DNA of 62,999 bases from Clostridia bacterium (GTDB taxonomy: Bacteria > Bacillota > Clostridia > Oscillospirales > Acutalibacteraceae), in the NCBI GenBank assembly GCA_017517665.1, contig JAFWYP010000009.1:1-62999 (forward strand). The letters run 5' to 3'. Shown here piece after piece: positions 44,896-51,937 of this stretch. Position numbers and translations under genes: made by a program. A model generated the notes under the pieces. The model was not told the DNA's origin. It did no database searches and was given only the letters and a program-made list of their open reading frames with translations. Numbering within the stretch: the first letter of the stretch is position 1; each line of letters starts with the position of its first letter.

Positions 44896-45151
44896 AAAAG
44901 ATATGATTCTTCGCAAAGTGGGCGTTGATATAATCCTTGTTCCCGTCGGAAATGCACTCAAAGATCATAACGGATTCTTTATGCTCACGGAATCTGCTTG
45001 CTTTCTCTGGAATAATCTCACCGAATGCAACTCCGTTGAAGAACTTGCGAAGAAACTTTTTGATGAATACGATGTCACCGAAGAACAGGCACTCGCAGAT
45101 ACAAAAGAGTTTACAGATAAGCTTGTTGAGCTGGAAATAATTGATTTGTAA
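44885..45151 (+). CDS. PqqD-like RiPP recognition element protein
   Basis: An 88-residue stand-alone PqqD-family protein: MILRKVGVDIILVPVGNA, then ESACFLWNNLTE, then EELAKKLFDEYDVTEEQALADTKEFTDKLVELEIID. This is the winged-helix RRE fold that binds leader peptides and hands them to a modifying enzyme. I use the ATG at 44885, which overlaps the end of the radical SAM gene and follows AAAGGAG; a TTG 24 nt earlier is less likely. No second copy lies in locus A, so this one may serve both peptides. Confidence 0.9.
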   Translation: MTIKKDMILRKVGVDIILVPVGNALKDHNGFFMLTESACFLWNNLTECNSVEELAKKLFDEYDVTEEQALADTKEFTDKLVELEIIDL

Positions 45152-45159
45152 TAAAAATT

Positions 45160-45187
45160 ACTCCCTCTGTCACAAAACAGAGGGAGT
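45160..45187. terminator. Bidirectional terminator between locus B and GH98-like gene
   Basis: A perfect 11-bp stem ACTCCCTCTGT/ACAGAGGGAGT with a 6-nt loop between convergent genes. T/A-rich sequence flanks both sides. Confidence 0.85.
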
Positions 45188-45196
45188 TCTTGCATT

Positions 45197-47143
45197 TTAT
45201 TCAATGGTTATTCTTACCTCACCGTTTGAGATAACGGTAAGAGTCAGTGTTTTTGTTTCTTCATTCCATTCTGCACGACCTTTTGCGCCGTTTGAGCCTG
45301 TTGCATTGACACTCGGCGGAGTGTCAAATCCCGAAAGTGTGATAACAGATGTTCTGAAATCGTTGGGATTGTTCATCTTTCCGCCTGCGGCATATGCTCT
45401 CATAAACTGGTCTTCGCTTTCGAGTCTGTTGCAGACCGCATCGGTATCAAGTCGCAGATTGTATAAATCAATGTCAATCTTTTCTTCAGATTCCTTTATG
45501 ATTGCATATGTATGCGCAACAAAGTTTGTGTTGATTTCCAATCCGCTTTCGGGCAGAGTATAGTTTACGGTTTGCTCGCTGTCGATTGTTTTGTTTTCGT
45601 TGCTGTTGAAAATATAAACATAATCATTTATATCAAACAGCACTCCGTCGCCTTCATATGTTTTTTCATAATACTTGTTAAAGAAATTGACCTTTATCGG
45701 ATTTATGAAAAGAAGATTTAAGAAATAACTGAAATCGTTAAGAATTTTGCTGTCGGGCAAAATTTCTTCGGGGTTTGAATAAATCGGAAGGATGGGAACT
45801 ATGTGATATCTTCCCGTCGAAGGCACCCAATCCTTTGTGCAGTCAAAATAAGGGGTGATGTCTATCTTTTCTTCAATAAAGGAGAAGGCATCGCAATAAA
45901 GCCCCTGAAGAATATGCGCATCGTTGCCGCTGAGTGCGTATGAAGTAGGCGATGTCATTTTGTATGCCACTTTGATTTTTTCCTTTACCTGCTCTTTGCT
46001 CGGAACGGAGCCGTTCAGAGCCATCTGATAAAACGGATAAAGCACATCCCAGAATGTGGGAGTCAGAACAACCTCACCGTCAATGAAGTGATAAAGTCCG
46101 CCTCTGCTGAATGTGCCTTCAATGGCATAAACCGTTGCACCGCCAACCATATCGGCTATCATATCGATTCCGAAAAGGGCGGGGGGATATTTGACGGTAG
46201 TAATCGGGTTGGGCTCATTGGGTTTAACGCCGATGTTGTCATATTCAATAAAGCCTTCCTCATACCAGAGGAAATTCTCAAGATTGACTCCCCAGTTACC
46301 GCAGACACCGTCAAGCCAGCAGCCGAGAATATTTGCCTGGGAAGCAAAATGTCTGCCGTGACCGTTGTGTTTATCCATTATGATAATATTTTCGGTGTTG
46401 CTTTTGAGAAGGTCATAGAGCTCTCTGTCCTTGAGAATGTGATTTACATAATTGGCTTTTTTCCAATAGATATATTCCATGTCCTGCCAGATAAAAAGAC
46501 CTCCGTTTTCGGCGCAAGCCTTTATGCAGGATTTCATTCTTGCGAGGATATTGTTGTTAACGCCGTTATCCTCCGTAACCTCATCATAAGCAAGCTTTTC
46601 GTCGGTGACGCCGTTGGTCGAGAGTTCAACCTGAACAAAGCCGATAAGTGAAGGATGATTTTTGAATACTGTGGAAAGCTCTTCCTGAGTAAAGGGGTCA
46701 CGGGTTTTGTTGGTGCAGAAGCATTCGCTCTGACAAACAATCGGAACATCCGCTTCATCGGTAATGGTTAGAAGCTCGTCCCAGAATTCAAGCTGACGGG
46801 CAGGGGTCATATCCGTTGTGCCTTCGTCGATATAAATTACGGCAAAATTTCTGACATCCTCGGGAAGTGCATAATATGTTTTGATTGCGTATTCCGCAAA
46901 GGCTTCGCCCGTCTGAGGTCCTCCCCAAATTGGGCAGTTTCTAATCATAAAGAGAGGATTTTCTTCGTCAACATACATACGCAGTCCGTCAACCTTTTTG
47001 CGTGTACGTACTTCGGTGGAATCGTTTGATTTCTGAGGGAGGTCAACAATTCCCGTGTCATATGATGTTCCTTCTGCAGAAACTTCAAACGGAATCATAA
47101 ATATCATTGATACAATCAGAAGAAGGCATATTATTCTTTTCAT
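45197..47143 (-). CDS. Secreted glycoside hydrolase, GH98-like
   Basis: A 648-residue secreted protein with a signal peptide (IICLLLIVSMIFMIPFEVSA). The catalytic part has IRNCPIWGGPQTG (about 67), HPSLIGFVQVELS, IWQDMEYIYWKK, IIIMDKHNGHGRH and GCWLDGVCGNWGVNLENFLWYEEGF. This arrangement resembles family GH98, whose members release A/B blood-group oligosaccharides or cut related galactosides. The C-terminal 150 residues are beta-rich, like the GH98 C-domain. I use the ATG at 47143 because AAGGAG lies 8 nt upstream. There is no cell-wall anchor. The GH98 assignment is from memory of motifs and is moderately sure; host-glycan use is inference. Confidence 0.65.
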   Translation of the reverse strand: MKRIICLLLIVSMIFMIPFEVSAEGTSYDTGIVDLPQKSNDSTEVRTRKKVDGLRMYVDEENPLFMIRNCPIWGGPQTGEAFAEYAIKTYYALPEDVRNFAVIYIDEGTTDMTPARQLEFWDELLTITDEADVPIVCQSECFCTNKTRDPFTQEELSTVFKNHPSLIGFVQVELSTNGVTDEKLAYDEVTEDNGVNNNILARMKSCIKACAENGGLFIWQDMEYIYWKKANYVNHILKDRELYDLLKSNTENIIIMDKHNGHGRHFASQANILGCWLDGVCGNWGVNLENFLWYEEGFIEYDNIGVKPNEPNPITTVKYPPALFGIDMIADMVGGATVYAIEGTFSRGGLYHFIDGEVVLTPTFWDVLYPFYQMALNGSVPSKEQVKEKIKVAYKMTSPTSYALSGNDAHILQGLYCDAFSFIEEKIDITPYFDCTKDWVPSTGRYHIVPILPIYSNPEEILPDSKILNDFSYFLNLLFINPIKVNFFNKYYEKTYEGDGVLFDINDYVYIFNSNENKTIDSEQTVNYTLPESGLEINTNFVAHTYAIIKESEEKIDIDLYNLRLDTDAVCNRLESEDQFMRAYAAGGKMNNPNDFRTSVITLSGFDTPPSVNATGSNGAKGRAEWNEETKTLTLTVISNGEVRITIE

Positions 47144-47175
47144 TTTATTTGCTCCTTGCATTTTAATTCGTTCAG

Positions 47176-47204
47176 ATTATATCATATATAATTCCTTGTA
47201 ACAA
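47176..47204 (-). promoter_or_regulatory. Promoter of the GH98-like gene
   Basis: On the minus strand TTGTTA and TATAAT are 17 bp apart, about 35 bp upstream of the start. Confidence 0.65.
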
Positions 47205-47222
47205 GAGGTGATATAATATGAA

Positions 47223-47251
47223 TTGACGGATTCTTATTTATAATGTATAAT
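47223..47251 (+). promoter_or_regulatory. Promoter of the kinase/nucleotidyltransferase/transporter operon
   Basis: TTGACG and TATAAT are 17 bp apart, about 37 bp upstream of the kinase start; divergent from the GH98-like promoter. Confidence 0.8.
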
Positions 47252-47287
47252 GTAATGGATTATAAATGAGCAACGGAGGAAAAGAAA

Positions 47288-48463
47288 ATGACAGCTGCCC
47301 TGATGTTTGAACAAACATATAAAAAGCCTGCTCAATATACTGCTTTCACACCCTACAGAATTTGCCCGATAGGTGCGCACAGCGACCATCAGCTCGGCAA
47401 AATCACGGGCTTTGCAATTGACAAGGGAATACATATCGCATACGGTCCCAAGGAAAACGGTGTTATAGAAATAAAATCCCTGCAGTTTGACAAGCGTGCA
47501 CAGTGGCACGTTGCCGCAACTCCCGAAACGGTGCAGGGCGACTGGGCGGACCATCTCAGAGGAGCAACCATCGCTCTCAACAAGCGTTATCCTCTGCGCA
47601 GAGGACTTTGCGCGATTGTTGACGGTGAACTTCCCATCGGCGGACTTTCGTCATCGGCGGCGGTAATCATCACATTCCTTTCAGCCCTTTGTACGATGAA
47701 CAGAATTGAGCTTGAACCTGCCGAACTTATCACAATTTCACAGGAAGCCGAGAATGCTTATGTGGGTGTTTCATGCGGAAAATTGGACCAGTCCTGCGAG
47801 GTTTACTGCAAAAAAGACCATCTTTTATATATGGATTTGCAGAATGATACATATGAGCTTATACCTCAGAATCCCGATATGAAGCCCTATAAAATCGCAA
47901 TCTTTTTCAGCGGTCTTGAACGCTCTCTTGCAGGCTCTGCTTTCAATATGCGTGTTGACGAATGCAGAAGTGCCGCCTATGCTCTGAAAGCTTATGCAGG
48001 CATGGAATACGGCAAGTTTGAAGAAACAAATCTCCGTGATGTACCCTATGAGGTATATCTCGAACATAAAGATAAATTGCCCGAAAACTGGCGCAAGCGT
48101 GCCGAGCATTGGTATACGGAATTTGACCGTGTGCAGAAGGGTGCAGAGGCATGGAGAAAGGGTGACATTGAGGAGTTTGGCAGACTTTCATTTGAAAGCG
48201 GAAAATCCTCGATTTATAACTGGGAAACAGGCTCTCCCGAACTCAAAAAGCTTTATGAAATCATGACTCACACCGAAGGGATTTACGGTGGACGTTTTTC
48301 GGGTGCAGGCTTCAAGGGCTGTTGTATGGCGCTCATAAATCCTGAATTTGAGGAAAGTATTGTCAAAAAAGTTACCCGTGAATATCTTGAAGTATTCCCT
48401 CATCTTGAGGGCAAATATTCCGTTCATATCTGCGAAAGTGCAGACGGTGTAAATCTTGGTTAA
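47288..48463 (+). CDS. GHMP sugar kinase, galacturonokinase-like
   Basis: A 391-residue GHMP-family kinase. It looks like a galactokinase but has RICPIGAHSDHQLGK (about 24-38) instead of the galactokinase R-x-N-L-I-G-E-H-T-D-Y signature. The ATP loop LPIGGLSSSAAV is near 115, and GLERSLAGSAFNMRVDECR, RAEHWYTEFDRV and GGRFSGAGFKGCC follow. These features match plant galacturonokinase closely and differ from bacterial GalK. It would make galacturonic acid 1-phosphate. The next gene is a nucleotidyltransferase and the third a hexuronide-type symporter, which supports uronic-acid salvage to an NDP-uronate. A galactokinase acting on galactose is the alternative. Confidence 0.8.
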   Translation: MTAALMFEQTYKKPAQYTAFTPYRICPIGAHSDHQLGKITGFAIDKGIHIAYGPKENGVIEIKSLQFDKRAQWHVAATPETVQGDWADHLRGATIALNKRYPLRRGLCAIVDGELPIGGLSSSAAVIITFLSALCTMNRIELEPAELITISQEAENAYVGVSCGKLDQSCEVYCKKDHLLYMDLQNDTYELIPQNPDMKPYKIAIFFSGLERSLAGSAFNMRVDECRSAAYALKAYAGMEYGKFEETNLRDVPYEVYLEHKDKLPENWRKRAEHWYTEFDRVQKGAEAWRKGDIEEFGRLSFESGKSSIYNWETGSPELKKLYEIMTHTEGIYGGRFSGAGFKGCCMALINPEFEESIVKKVTREYLEVFPHLEGKYSVHICESADGVNLG

Positions 48464-48477
48464 TCGGAGGAAAAATC

Positions 48478-49215
48478 ATGAAATGTCTTATTCTTGCGGC
48501 GGGATACGCAACCCGTCTTTATCCTTTAACCGAAAATTTTCCGAAGCCGCTTCTCGAAGTGGGCGACAAAACAATTCTTGACTGGCTTATCGACGATATC
48601 GACACATCGGGAGATGTTGATGAATATGTTGTTATTTCAAACCATAAATATGCCCATCACTTTGAAAACTGGGCAAGAACAAAATCGCAGAAGGTCACCG
48701 TTGTTGATGACGGCACCGATACAAACGAAACCCGTCTCGGTGCGGTAAAAGACATTCAGTTTGCCATTGAAAAGCTGAACCTCGACGATGATATGCTCGT
48801 TATTGCAGGAGATAATGTTCTCGATTTCAGCCTCACAAAGTTTGTTGCATATGCAAAAGCTAAAAACACCTCCTGCATTATGAGATATTTTGAACCCGAA
48901 TTCAAAAAGCTTCTCAAATGCGGTGTTGTTACGGTTGATGAGAATGATAAAGTTCTTAATATGACCGAAAAATCACCGACTCCCGCAACAAACTGGTGCT
49001 GCCCGCCGTTCTATTTCTATACGAAAGACGATGCACGGCTTGTTCAGAAAGGTATTGACAGCGGATGCGGAACGGATGCACCCGGCAGCTATATCGCATG
49101 GCTTTGCACACAGACTGATGTTCATGCCATGGAAATGCCCGGCAGCCGTTATGATATTGGTAATCTCGAAAGCTATGAAAGAGTCAAGGCGGAGTATAAG
49201 GGCATAAATAAATAA
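48478..49215 (+). CDS. Sugar-1-phosphate nucleotidylyltransferase
   Basis: A 245-residue NTP transferase. The nucleotide-binding signature LILAAGYATRLYPLTENFPKPLLEV occupies residues about 3-27 (GYATRL replaces the usual GxGTRL), metal Asp is in AGDNVLDF (about 104-111), and TEKSPTPATNW (about 163) is the sugar-side loop. It is shorter than GlmU or GalU, with no acyltransferase domain, and is like the compact RmlA/CpsA enzymes. It starts 14 nt after the kinase with GGAGG, so it should activate the kinase product to an NDP-sugar. The NTP is not readable from sequence. Confidence 0.9.
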   Translation: MKCLILAAGYATRLYPLTENFPKPLLEVGDKTILDWLIDDIDTSGDVDEYVVISNHKYAHHFENWARTKSQKVTVVDDGTDTNETRLGAVKDIQFAIEKLNLDDDMLVIAGDNVLDFSLTKFVAYAKAKNTSCIMRYFEPEFKKLLKCGVVTVDENDKVLNMTEKSPTPATNWCCPPFYFYTKDDARLVQKGIDSGCGTDAPGSYIAWLCTQTDVHAMEMPGSRYDIGNLESYERVKAEYKGINK

Positions 49216-49233
49216 GAAACCGAGGTTTGCTTT

Positions 49234-51324
49234 ATGGAAGGTAAAACAGGCATTATTGAAAAAGTCAAAAGTGCAATAGGAACAGCAAAAGAATATTGGC
49301 ATGTGCCCCCGAAAGGCAAGTATATTTCATATAAAGAAATTGCAGCACTCAGCGGTGCAGGTTTCGGTGTCAACTGGGCAATGCTTCTTGCTTCAACCAT
49401 AGGTCTGAGTGCGGGCAATTTCCTTGTCGGAGCGAGTATCGGACTTCGCCCCATGGATTTGCAGATAATGCTGACCGTAGCCAATCTCATCGGAATTCCC
49501 ATCGGCATTTTCAGAAGCTGGTATTATGACAACCATCATATTCCCGGCGGAAAATTTCTGCCCTTTATCAGAAGAACGGGTCTTCCCATTGTTCTGATTT
49601 CCATGATATTTGTATGGCTTCCCTATGAATATTTCAGCTACAATACAAAAGCGGTTGTTGTCTGGTTTATGTATTTTCTTTTGAGTCAGTTCCTTTGCTT
49701 CTATAACGAAAGCTATACGTATTTTCAGCAGATTATTTCACCCGATGCCCAGGAAAGAGCCAATGTAATGAGCATTTCACAGGTCATCTATTCCCTCGCT
49801 CCGACGATTTCAAACCTGTTTATCCCGATGATTGCAGGCTGGACATGGGGTCTCAACAATATCTGGACTTACCGTGTTATTTATCCTGTTTTCACCGTTA
49901 TCGGATTTGTTGTCAGTTCAATCTTCTTCCGCAGAGTCAAGGAAAGGCTTATTCTTCCCAAAAAGAAGCTTGAACCCGTCAGAATGCTTGATGCAATCCG
50001 TGAGGTTGCCAAAAACAAGTATTACTGGATTATTCAGTCAGCGGCATGGGTTGTATTCCTTGAATCGGGCTACGGAGTTATTCTCGGCTGGTCATTTGTT
50101 TACGGATACGGAGGAGAATATCAGTCATATCTCGGCGTTGCAAACACGGTTATCGGTAATGCTGCTTTGTGGTCTATGCTTCTCGCCCCCCTTGCAATCA
50201 AGGTGATGGGCAAAAGAAATCTGCTCATAACCGCAAACTCAATCAATATTGCCGTTCTTATTGTTCTTTATTTCACATATGAAAATCTTATTTTAATCTG
50301 TGTTATCTGGTATTTCAACACATTCATCAATACTTTCTGGAATATTGTTCAGCACCAGATCAGCGCCGATATGCGTGACTACCACCAATGGAAAACAGGC
50401 GTCAGAGTTGACGGTCTTTTCGGACCTCTCGGCATGATAGGAACCGTTATCGGCTTCTTCACCGGAATGGTTTATCCTGCAATTTATGAGAAGATGGGTC
50501 TTCTCGATGATTATAATGTTCTTTATGACGATACAATCAGAAACAATCTTTTTGAAGTTCTGATTCTCTGCTCTGCTTTGGGCGCATTATTGAATCTCAT
50601 TCCGTTCTGTTTCTATGACCTTACGGAAAACAAGCACAGAGCCTATGTCGGAGTGCTAAAAATCCGTGCGATGTTTGAAAATTATTCTCTCGGCGCTCTT
50701 GAAGACGATGAACTTGCCGATACTATGGAGATTATTCATGAGGCGAAGAATCACTTCGGAAAAGAAAAGATAAAAGCGGATAAGAACGCTTCAAAAGCAG
50801 AAAAGAAACAGATAAAAGAAAGTAATCTTGCTATTGAAAGAGCCGATATTATAATGCAGGATCTCAATAAATTCTCGGGCGAAGCAGGTATTGCAAGATT
50901 GGCTCGGGCAAGAGTTGACTACGCAAACGGAATGATGTATTTCTATGAAAATGCAGATGAAGAAATGAAGACTGCAAGAAAGCTTCCGAAGTCAACAGAA
51001 ACTGAAAAGGAAATCCGTTCCGATGCAATCAAAAATGCACGGACAAAGAAAGAATCCGCATCTCTCATAAAGAAATACGGAATTGATAACATAACCGTAC
51101 CCGATGAGACTGTAAAGGTGGAACTTCAGAACAGAGAAACAAACGGTTTTGCGGAAAGTATGCAGGTAAGAAAAGAACTCAAGGCATATCTCAAGGCTGT
51201 TTCAATCTATGAAAGAACTGTGAAGCCCTATACCGATGCAAAAAATCTTATCGAACAGGCTGAAAACTACACTCATTATGAAGAACTTGAAGAAAGATAT
51301 TATTCTGTTGTTCGGAGTAAATAA
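49234..51324 (+). CDS. GPH-family sugar:cation symporter with C-terminal helical extension
   Basis: A 696-residue membrane protein. Residues about 35-475 hold 12 hydrophobic helices typical of the glycoside-pentoside-hexuronide (MelB-like) major facilitator group, with a cytoplasmic-loop motif RVDGLFGPLGMIG and DMRDYHQWKTG near 380-400. The C-terminal 220 residues are charged and helical (EDDELADTMEIIHEAKNHFG onward), with no membrane segments. Family members often end near residue 460, so the tail is an addition. As third gene of the operon, it probably imports the sugar acted on by the kinase. Substrate is unknown. Confidence 0.85.
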   Translation: MEGKTGIIEKVKSAIGTAKEYWHVPPKGKYISYKEIAALSGAGFGVNWAMLLASTIGLSAGNFLVGASIGLRPMDLQIMLTVANLIGIPIGIFRSWYYDNHHIPGGKFLPFIRRTGLPIVLISMIFVWLPYEYFSYNTKAVVVWFMYFLLSQFLCFYNESYTYFQQIISPDAQERANVMSISQVIYSLAPTISNLFIPMIAGWTWGLNNIWTYRVIYPVFTVIGFVVSSIFFRRVKERLILPKKKLEPVRMLDAIREVAKNKYYWIIQSAAWVVFLESGYGVILGWSFVYGYGGEYQSYLGVANTVIGNAALWSMLLAPLAIKVMGKRNLLITANSINIAVLIVLYFTYENLILICVIWYFNTFINTFWNIVQHQISADMRDYHQWKTGVRVDGLFGPLGMIGTVIGFFTGMVYPAIYEKMGLLDDYNVLYDDTIRNNLFEVLILCSALGALLNLIPFCFYDLTENKHRAYVGVLKIRAMFENYSLGALEDDELADTMEIIHEAKNHFGKEKIKADKNASKAEKKQIKESNLAIERADIIMQDLNKFSGEAGIARLARARVDYANGMMYFYENADEEMKTARKLPKSTETEKEIRSDAIKNARTKKESASLIKKYGIDNITVPDETVKVELQNRETNGFAESMQVRKELKAYLKAVSIYERTVKPYTDAKNLIEQAENYTHYEELEERYYSVVRSK

Positions 51325-51331
51325 TAAATGC

Positions 51332-51362
51332 GAAGCTGTCTGAAAAAGGCAGCTTCTTTTTT
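51332..51362 (+). terminator. Terminator after the symporter
   Basis: A 7-bp stem GAAGCTG/CAGCTTC with an 11-nt loop and a T6 tail. Confidence 0.85.
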
Positions 51363-51373
51363 ATGGTGTTTAC

Positions 51374-51781
51374 TTGACATTATCACCTGCTGCGTGTCGC
51401 ACCATAGCCGATTTCCTTTCAGATACAAACACAAAACCCGAAGACTACGATATTATTCTGACGGGCGATCTCGGGGCGGTGGGTTCAGAGCTTCTTTGTG
51501 AGTTGATGGTGAAGCAGGAGAACGTTGATATTTCGGCAGTCCATAAGGATTGCGGACTTATGCTTTATGATATTGCAAAGCAAAAAGATGTGGGCGCAGG
51601 CGGTTCGGGATGCGGCTGCAGCGGTGCGGTTTTGTGTTCGGATATACTCGGCAGAATTGAAAACGGCGAGCTGAAAAAGGTTTTGTTTGTTGGCACGGGT
51701 GCACTCATGTCGAGCGTTTCATCCTTGCAGAGTGAATCTATCCCGTCGATTGCTCACGGTGTATTGCTTACGGGAGGTTGA
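51374..51781 (+). pseudogene. spoVAD: spoVAD remnant (C-terminal 135 residues only)
   Basis: The frame encodes LSPAACRTIADFL, YDIILTGDLGAVGSELL, DCGLMLYDIAKQ, GGSGCGCSGAVL and VLFVGTGALMSSVS...ESIPSIAHGVLLTGG, the C-terminal third of SpoVAD, the thiolase-like protein of the spore dipicolinate channel (normally about 330-340 residues). The first 200 residues are missing; just upstream are a terminator and the symporter gene. No credible ribosome site precedes the TTG at 51374. It looks like a deletion scar, with no spoVAC or spoVAE beside it. Confidence 0.88.
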
Positions 51782-51785
51782 TATT

Positions 51786-51926
51786 GTGAATGAAATAACG
51801 AAAGCTTTGAGAATTGCGGATACCGCAATCAGAACGGTCAGGATAATAGATGTTGTAAAAAAAGGAATAATTTCCGTTTCGGCGGTACTGTGCCTTTTGT
51901 TTGCATTCAGATTTTTCCGTAAATAA
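51786..51926 (+). CDS. Small membrane protein (46 aa)
   Basis: GTG start at 51786, 9 nt after GGGAGG, which overlaps the spoVAD remnant's end. The product (VNEITKALRIADTAIRTVRI...FRFFRK) has an amphipathic N-terminus and one membrane helix (GIISVSAVLCLLFAFRFF). No family is recognised. It is 11 nt upstream of the glucan-synthase-like gene and may be co-expressed with it. Confidence 0.6.
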   Translation: MNEITKALRIADTAIRTVRIIDVVKKGIISVSAVLCLLFAFRFFRK

Positions 51927-51937
51927 GAGGTGAATAT

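Noticed and set aside
19478-45151. A lasso peptide cluster
   Set aside because: The leader motif, PqqD-like protein and HprK-like kinase are suggestive, but there is no asparagine-synthetase-like cyclase and no transglutaminase-like leader protease; radical SAM/SPASM enzymes are present instead.
47288-48463. Ordinary galactokinase
   Set aside because: The galactokinase signature is replaced by RICPIGAHSDHQ and the C-terminal segments look like galacturonokinase; galactokinase remains only as an alternative.
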